Positions 23,270 through 23,637 of a stretch of 23,637 nt of DNA are shown here, one piece after another. The first letter of the stretch is position 1. Each line of letters starts with the position of its first letter. Origin of the DNA: Clostridia bacterium (GTDB lineage Bacteria; Bacillota_A; Clostridia; UMGS1883; HGM11501); NCBI GenBank assembly GCA_017536285.1, contig JAFXHP010000086.1:1-23637 (forward strand), given 5' to 3'. A program made the position numbers and the translations under genes. Below the pieces are notes generated by a model. That model was not told the origin of the DNA, did no database searches, and saw only the letters and a list, made by a program, of their open reading frames with translations.

Positions 23270-23637
23270 TTAAAAGAAAACATAAGCGTCTTTTGCTCTT
23301 AGGCAGAAGTGAGGCGGGAAAAACCACCCTTACCCAGGCAATAAGGGGACAGACCGTCGATTACGTTAAAACCCAGGCAATCGCCATGGACGATATTTTA
23401 ATCGATACCCCCGGCGAATACATACAAACAAAAAACCTGGGTACAGCCATCGCCATCTATTCCTACGAAGCGGATGTAATAGGTCTTCTTTTAAGTGCAA
23501 CGGAGCCCTATTCCCTTTATCCTCCCTGCATCACCTGTATGACTCCGAAAGAGGTAATCGGAATAGTAACCAAGATAGACCACAAAAACGCAAACATAAA
23601 AAATGCGGAAAGCTGGCTTCGTCTGGCAGGCTGTAAA
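23266..23637 (+). CDS. eutP: EutP/PduV-like P-loop GTPase (partial, runs off the right edge)
   Basis: A Ras-like small GTPase associated with microcompartments (PduV-type proteins are linked to positioning or the outside of the shell; EutP is also described as an acetate kinase in some systems). The frame starts with ATG at 23266, overlapping the EutS stop (ATGA), and stays open for 124 codons to the window edge, so it lacks only the C-terminus. Visible motifs are Walker A GRSEAGKT (13-20), DTPGEY (switch II, about 49-54) and TKID (NKxD-like base recognition, near 105). Family length is about 145-150 residues, so only about 20-25 are missing. It completes the EutS-EutP gene order known from eut and pdu loci. 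Confidence 0.9.
   Translation, partial: MIKRKHKRLLLLGRSEAGKTTLTQAIRGQTVDYVKTQAIAMDDILIDTPGEYIQTKNLGTAIAIYSYEADVIGLLLSATEPYSLYPPCITCMTPKEVIGIVTKIDHKNANIKNAESWLRLAGCK

Overview
The window looks like chromosomal DNA from an uncultured, probably gut-dwelling, anaerobic Clostridia-type Firmicute (an Oscillospiraceae-like lineage is my guess). The grounds are AT-rich spacers, strong AGGAGG-type ribosome binding sites, a tRNA-Lys with an encoded CCA, TTGACA/TATAAT-type promoters, secreted proteins ending in copper-amine-oxidase-N-like 'stalk' domains, and an oxygen-sensitive glycyl radical enzyme.

Left end (1-1190): no convincing protein gene. It holds a hairpin-rich intergenic repeat (about 24-80), an orphan terminator, a clear promoter driving a single tRNA-Lys(CUU) with its terminator, a striking 174-bp 'fishbone' of small hairpins punctuated by four GTGAAAT-type boxes and then four ATTTCAC boxes, and further orphan terminators, one of which follows a sequence resembling the 3' end of the tRNA.

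Region 1191-18575 is read entirely from the minus strand. Two paralogous two-gene cassettes, each a secreted multidomain glycosidase-like enzyme followed by a secreted discoidin-only protein (6314 to 1191, and 18575 to 13319), flank a GH29 alpha-L-fucosidase-like gene, an MBOAT/DHHW polysaccharide O-acetylation pair, an NfeD-stomatin-lipoprotein operon, and a G5/M23 cell-wall peptidase. Co-directional genes overlap or sit a few bases apart, so translational coupling is likely within each pair.

Right end (18576-23637): a divergent intergenic region with a 24-bp perfect inverted repeat, then a plus-strand operon with HAD phosphatase, glycyl radical dehydratase (glycerol/1,2-propanediol dehydratase type), glycyl radical activase, EutS/PduU microcompartment shell protein, and a EutP/PduV-like GTPase cut by the window edge. 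This is the start of a glycyl-radical bacterial microcompartment (GRM) locus that continues to the right. The dehydratase carries an internal insertion of about 45 residues containing an encapsulation-peptide-like amphipathic helix, and the activase lacks the usual two-cluster ferredoxin insertion.

Overall idea (inference): the cell harvests complex, possibly fucosylated and acetylated glycans with secreted and cytoplasmic glycosidases. Deoxyhexoses such as fucose can yield 1,2-propanediol, a candidate substrate of the microcompartment.
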